Shown here: positions 51,177 through 54,194 of the stretch, in pieces
Layout: every line of letters starts with the position of its first letter
How positions within the stretch are numbered: the stretch's first letter is position 1
Source: CAYLJO01 sp964383905
GTDB lineage: Bacteria > Acidobacteriota > Blastocatellia > Pyrinomonadales > Pyrinomonadaceae
NCBI GenBank assembly: GCA_964383905.1
Contig: CAYLJO010000009.1
Coordinates: 1-54,194, forward strand
Reading direction: 5' to 3'
DNA length: 54,194 nt
Translations under genes and position numbers: made by a program
Notes under the pieces: model-generated
Databases searched by the model: none
What the model saw: only the letters and a program-made list of their open reading frames with translations
What the model was told of the DNA's origin: nothing

Positions 51177-51956
51177 ATGAGAAGCCTTGTCATGAATTGC
51201 GCAAAATGTTTGGCGGCGACCTTGCTCGTTATTCTTGCTTCATGTGCCACACTTGAGGCGCAAATCACCGGCGCAACTGGCGCCTCCGCTGAATCTGACG
51301 CCGACGATGCCCGCCCTCTCTTGCCCACGTTGCCTTTGAAAGGATTTATCCCCTCAGGCGCTAGAATCGCAGAGGAGGCGAAGCGAAATGGGCTCCCGGA
51401 CGCTATTGTCCCGCCACCGGCGCAGGCATCAAGCTCCGCCCCATCAAGCAGAGCGACAGGCTATACCTGGCCTTCGCCGCGGGTGCGGTTTCGTCGCTAC
51501 GTGCTGAGTATGATCGGTCCCTTCCCCCTGCTGGGAGCCGGTCTTTCAGCCGCCATTGACCAGGCGAAGAATGCGCCGGAGGAGTGGCGACAGGGCGCTA
51601 AAGGATATGGCAAACGCTACGCCTCAAACTTCGGACAGAACGCCATTCAACAAACCGTGATCTACGGATTGTCGGAAGCCCTGCGCGTCGATAGCCACTC
51701 ATATAAGAGTCAACGCCGGGGCTTCTTGCCGCGCTTGAAGGATGCGCTGCTGGAAAACATCACGTCGCGCAGACCGAGCGGACGGCGCGTGATCTCCATC
51801 CCGAAACTCGCCGGTTACTATGTCGGCGGCATTGTCCCGGCGACGACGTGGTATCCCAACCGTTATAGCTACAAGGACGGTTTACGATTTGGCACTTACA
51901 CGCTCGCGATCGGCTTCGGGGTGAGCGTGGCGCGTGAGTTCATCCGCCGTCACTAA
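51177..51956 (+). CDS. Lipoprotein of unknown function
   Basis: The 259-residue protein has an N-terminal export signal ending in LASC (ATLLVILASCATLEAQ), suggesting lipidation. A low-complexity region and then a conserved-looking domain follow: RYVLSMIGPFPLLGAGLSAAIDQAKNAPEEWRQGAKGYGKRYAS, LSEALRVDSHSYKS, and a C-terminal GLRFGTYTLAIGFGVSVAREF. It is probably attached to the outer membrane. ATG 51177 is chosen for AAAGGGA 7 bases upstream; an earlier ATG at 51111 lacks support. No functional family recognised. Confidence 0.7.
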   Translation: MRSLVMNCAKCLAATLLVILASCATLEAQITGATGASAESDADDARPLLPTLPLKGFIPSGARIAEEAKRNGLPDAIVPPPAQASSSAPSSRATGYTWPSPRVRFRRYVLSMIGPFPLLGAGLSAAIDQAKNAPEEWRQGAKGYGKRYASNFGQNAIQQTVIYGLSEALRVDSHSYKSQRRGFLPRLKDALLENITSRRPSGRRVISIPKLAGYYVGGIVPATTWYPNRYSYKDGLRFGTYTLAIGFGVSVAREFIRRH

Positions 51957-52243
51957 GGGCCGGATAAGAAGGTATGAGCCTGGCGAGTCGTTCATCTCCT
52001 TCGCGCTTTTACACAAACAGGTATTCAACCCAACATAATAAGCGGAGGAAAGTATCGAACCGTCGTGCTGGGCGGAAAGTATAGTCCAATATGCACCGGC
52101 GAAACTTCCTCCTCGCGCGGGCACGGTCAACAAATCCATGCCCGTATTAATCGGAAAAAGTACGTGCCGGCTTGTGTCCATTACATCAAATTGAGAATTT
52201 ATCTTCATCTTATCGTAGAGATTCATGCGTGGGATAGCGTCAA

Positions 52244-53527
52244 ATGTCCAGCTCCGCTCCTGTTTCTACCCGTCCACCGGCGACCAAAGGCGTGCAAGGC
52301 GAACGCTCATCGTTCTCCGCCTTGCGCCATCGTGATTTTCGTCTCCTGTGGATGGGCCAGGTTGTATCTATCACGGGCTCTCAGATGCAGCTTGTTGCGA
52401 TCAACTGGCACGTCTACCTTTTGACGAAGTCGCCGCTTGCGCTGGGTGCGGTTGGTCTCGTACGCGTCTTGCCGATCATCTTGTGCTCGCTTGTCGGCGG
52501 TGTGGTGGCGGATGCCTTTGATCGGAAACGCCTGATGCTCGCCGCGCAGTCAGTGATGCTAGCGAGCGCTGGCGTGCTTGCCGCCGTCACTGCATTCGGC
52601 CTCAACAGTGTGTGGCCAATCTATTTATTGACAGCGGTCGCTTCGGCGGCATCAGCATTCGATAACCCGGCGAGGCAGGCGCTTCTACCGTCACTGGTGC
52701 CGGAAAGGGATTTCCAGAACGCCGTAAGCTTGGGTCTGATCGCTTTTCAAGTTGCGATGATCGCCGGCCCAGCCCTCGGCGGACTGCTCTTGAGCGCTCG
52801 CGGCCCGGCCATCGTCTATGCCATCAACTCCGCCTCTTTTCTTGCCGTTATTGTCGCTCTGCTCCTGATGCGCGTCAGAGGCCGCGCGCCGGGCGAGGGG
52901 GTGGCGCAGGTGAGCATGAGGGCCCTTCGCGATGGGCTACGGTTTGTCTGGCGTACGCCGATCATTGTCCAGACGATGACCCTTGATTTCGTGGCAACAT
53001 TCTTTGCCTCAGCGACAGCCCTACTGCCAATCTTCGCGGCGGAGATCTTGCACGTCGGAGCGAGAGGCCTCGGCGTGCTTGCTGCCTCTCCGGCGGTGGG
53101 CGCAGTGGTTGCCGGTCTCGTGATGGCGCGGCTGGGGGCATTGCGCAGGCAGGGGGCGGTCCTGATCGGCTCAATCGCCGTCTATGGCGCGGCGACGGTT
53201 GCGTTCGGTTTATCTCACCTGTTCTGGTTTTCGCTCTTGATGCTCGCGCTGACCGGCGCGGCAGATACGGTGAGCACTGTGCTCAGACAGACCATTCGCC
53301 AGCTCATGACGCCGGACCATTTGCGCGGGCGCATGACATCGATCAACATGATCTTCTTTATGGGCGGGCCGCAGCTCGGCGAACTTGAAGCCGGAACGGT
53401 GGCAGCGCTGGTCGGCGCGCCGCTCTCGGTGGTGACGGGAGGGTTGGGGTGTTTGATAGCAGTTGCGCTCGCGATAGTAATGGCAAAAACCCTTTTGCAC
53501 TACGAGAGCGCTTTTTGCGATACGTGA
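52244..53527 (+). CDS. MFS transporter (EntS-like exporter family)
   Basis: The 427-residue protein has twelve predicted membrane helices of the major facilitator superfamily. FSALRHRDFRLLWMGQVVS at the start, GGVVADAFDRKRLML between helices 2 and 3, and FDNPARQALLPSLVPERDFQNAVSL are typical of the MFS_3 branch that includes the enterobactin exporter EntS. A later LRQTIRQLMTPDHLRGRMTSI is also characteristic. Substrate is unknown; no siderophore genes are nearby. Confidence 0.88.
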   Translation: MSSSAPVSTRPPATKGVQGERSSFSALRHRDFRLLWMGQVVSITGSQMQLVAINWHVYLLTKSPLALGAVGLVRVLPIILCSLVGGVVADAFDRKRLMLAAQSVMLASAGVLAAVTAFGLNSVWPIYLLTAVASAASAFDNPARQALLPSLVPERDFQNAVSLGLIAFQVAMIAGPALGGLLLSARGPAIVYAINSASFLAVIVALLLMRVRGRAPGEGVAQVSMRALRDGLRFVWRTPIIVQTMTLDFVATFFASATALLPIFAAEILHVGARGLGVLAASPAVGAVVAGLVMARLGALRRQGAVLIGSIAVYGAATVAFGLSHLFWFSLLMLALTGAADTVSTVLRQTIRQLMTPDHLRGRMTSINMIFFMGGPQLGELEAGTVAALVGAPLSVVTGGLGCLIAVALAIVMAKTLLHYESAFCDT

Positions 53528-53626
53528 GTGTAAGGGGCACAGCTAGATCGAAGAAGGAGAAAAGCTTGCAGCAGCGCCCCTCGCGATTTGAAGCTTTTCT
53601 TGCACGGCCTGTGCCTGAGGTGTAGT

Positions 53627-54136
53627 ATGCGTGCACAAAATTTCAGGCACGAAAAGTCTAGTGAATGGCGTTGTCGCACGATGGTATCCGATTGGTTGCT
53701 ACGGGAAACTTCTACTCATCAGGATCATGTCATCGCTCACCTCATCGGTGCGACGGTTCTTGGTTACTTGGTAGTCGACGAAGCGACGCACATACTTTTG
53801 GACATCGGCTTTATCTGGACCATCTACCTCGACGGAGAGATGGGATTTGTCCCCCAGTCAGTAGCGGTTTCCGAACTCGGAATTGACCCGGATGTAAAAG
53901 CGGAACTGCTCACGGATATTCAACTGCTACACAATCAAGGACACGACGCGCGGGAGCTTGCGCGCTTCTCACCGGCACCGGCCGGTTGCTTGATAACCGA
54001 GGTCGAATTCTACGCGCATGATGATCAACGCAGGATACTGGTCAAAGGTGAAGAAGTGGGCCTCGCCGTGGATGCCTCGCTCGCAACAGGTGAGATACGC
54101 GTCGAAATCATTTCACCGGAAGGCTACGCCGTATAA
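53627..54136 (+). CDS. Conserved hypothetical protein
   Basis: The 169-residue protein, from ATG 53627 with GAGG 6 bases upstream; ATGs at 53588 and 53681 are alternatives. The main domain has HVIAHLIGATVLGYLVVDEATHIL, IWTIYLDGEMGFVPQSVAVSEL and AHDDQRRILVKGEEVGLAV, predicted mixed alpha/beta. There is no signal peptide or known motif. It ends 58 bases before the window edge. Confidence 0.6.
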   Translation: MRAQNFRHEKSSEWRCRTMVSDWLLRETSTHQDHVIAHLIGATVLGYLVVDEATHILLDIGFIWTIYLDGEMGFVPQSVAVSELGIDPDVKAELLTDIQLLHNQGHDARELARFSPAPAGCLITEVEFYAHDDQRRILVKGEEVGLAVDASLATGEIRVEIISPEGYAV

Positions 54137-54194
54137 TAATTGGTAATTAGGGAGAATCGTAACCAAGGGCATAAGCTAAGTGCCAATGGTTACA

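Overview
This window looks like a chromosomal segment of a soil-type Acidobacteriota bacterium, probably of the Blastocatellia/Pyrinomonas kind. That placement is inference from gene content and style: a moderately GC-rich sequence, a secreted VWA-like protein with a degenerate metal site, a lone SLBB export protein, NtrC-family regulators, a class II ribonucleotide reductase and many small zinc-ribbon or membrane proteins. No rRNA or tRNA gene and no CRISPR array was recognised.

Layout. 1-1187: two IS3-family remnants, one inserted into the transposase of the other. 1188-2020: no convincing gene, several inverted repeats. 2021-2732: small genes (zinc ribbon, metallothionein-like, antitoxin-like). 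2890-10588: a compact eight-gene purine/urate operon, with three xanthine-dehydrogenase-type subunits, allantoinase, allantoicase, OHCU decarboxylase, 5-hydroxyisourate hydrolase and a PuuD-type membrane urate oxidase. Together they would take xanthine to urate, allantoin, allantoate and ureidoglycolate plus urea. 10641-16659, opposite strand: a malate-synthase/CitE-like protein that could use glyoxylate, a PfkB sugar kinase, a phytanoyl-CoA-dioxygenase-like protein and a GH31 glucosidase. 17044-19934: VWA-like protein, DUF2293 protein, IS110 transposase.

20258-25418 (minus strand) is a five-gene set: two unrecognised genes with membrane segments, a sensor histidine kinase, an SRPBCC protein and a sigma-54 response regulator. 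26406-35680 holds scattered short genes: DinB-like, 7Fe ferredoxin, TPR, metallo-beta-lactamase phosphodiesterase, PrsW protease, SDR dehydrogenase, SLBB exporter. A 116-bp foldback element with a 10-bp direct repeat at each side lies at 32185-32300. 35935-39160 is a second histidine kinase and sigma-54 regulator pair.

39232-54136: lipoprotein, small secreted and zinc-ribbon proteins, purD, pspA with a coiled-coil membrane partner, hslO, and nrdJ. NrdJ carries a 367-residue LAGLIDADG intein inserted directly before the catalytic thiyl-radical cysteine, behind a strong sigma-70-type promoter with a candidate NrdR box. An outer-membrane-type lipoprotein, an MFS exporter and an unknown protein follow. 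The best candidates for something little described are the metallothionein-like gene behind an antitoxin-like gene, the foldback element, the kinase-SRPBCC-regulator operon, and the urate operon with its cytochrome-less PuuD and adjacent malate-synthase-like gene.
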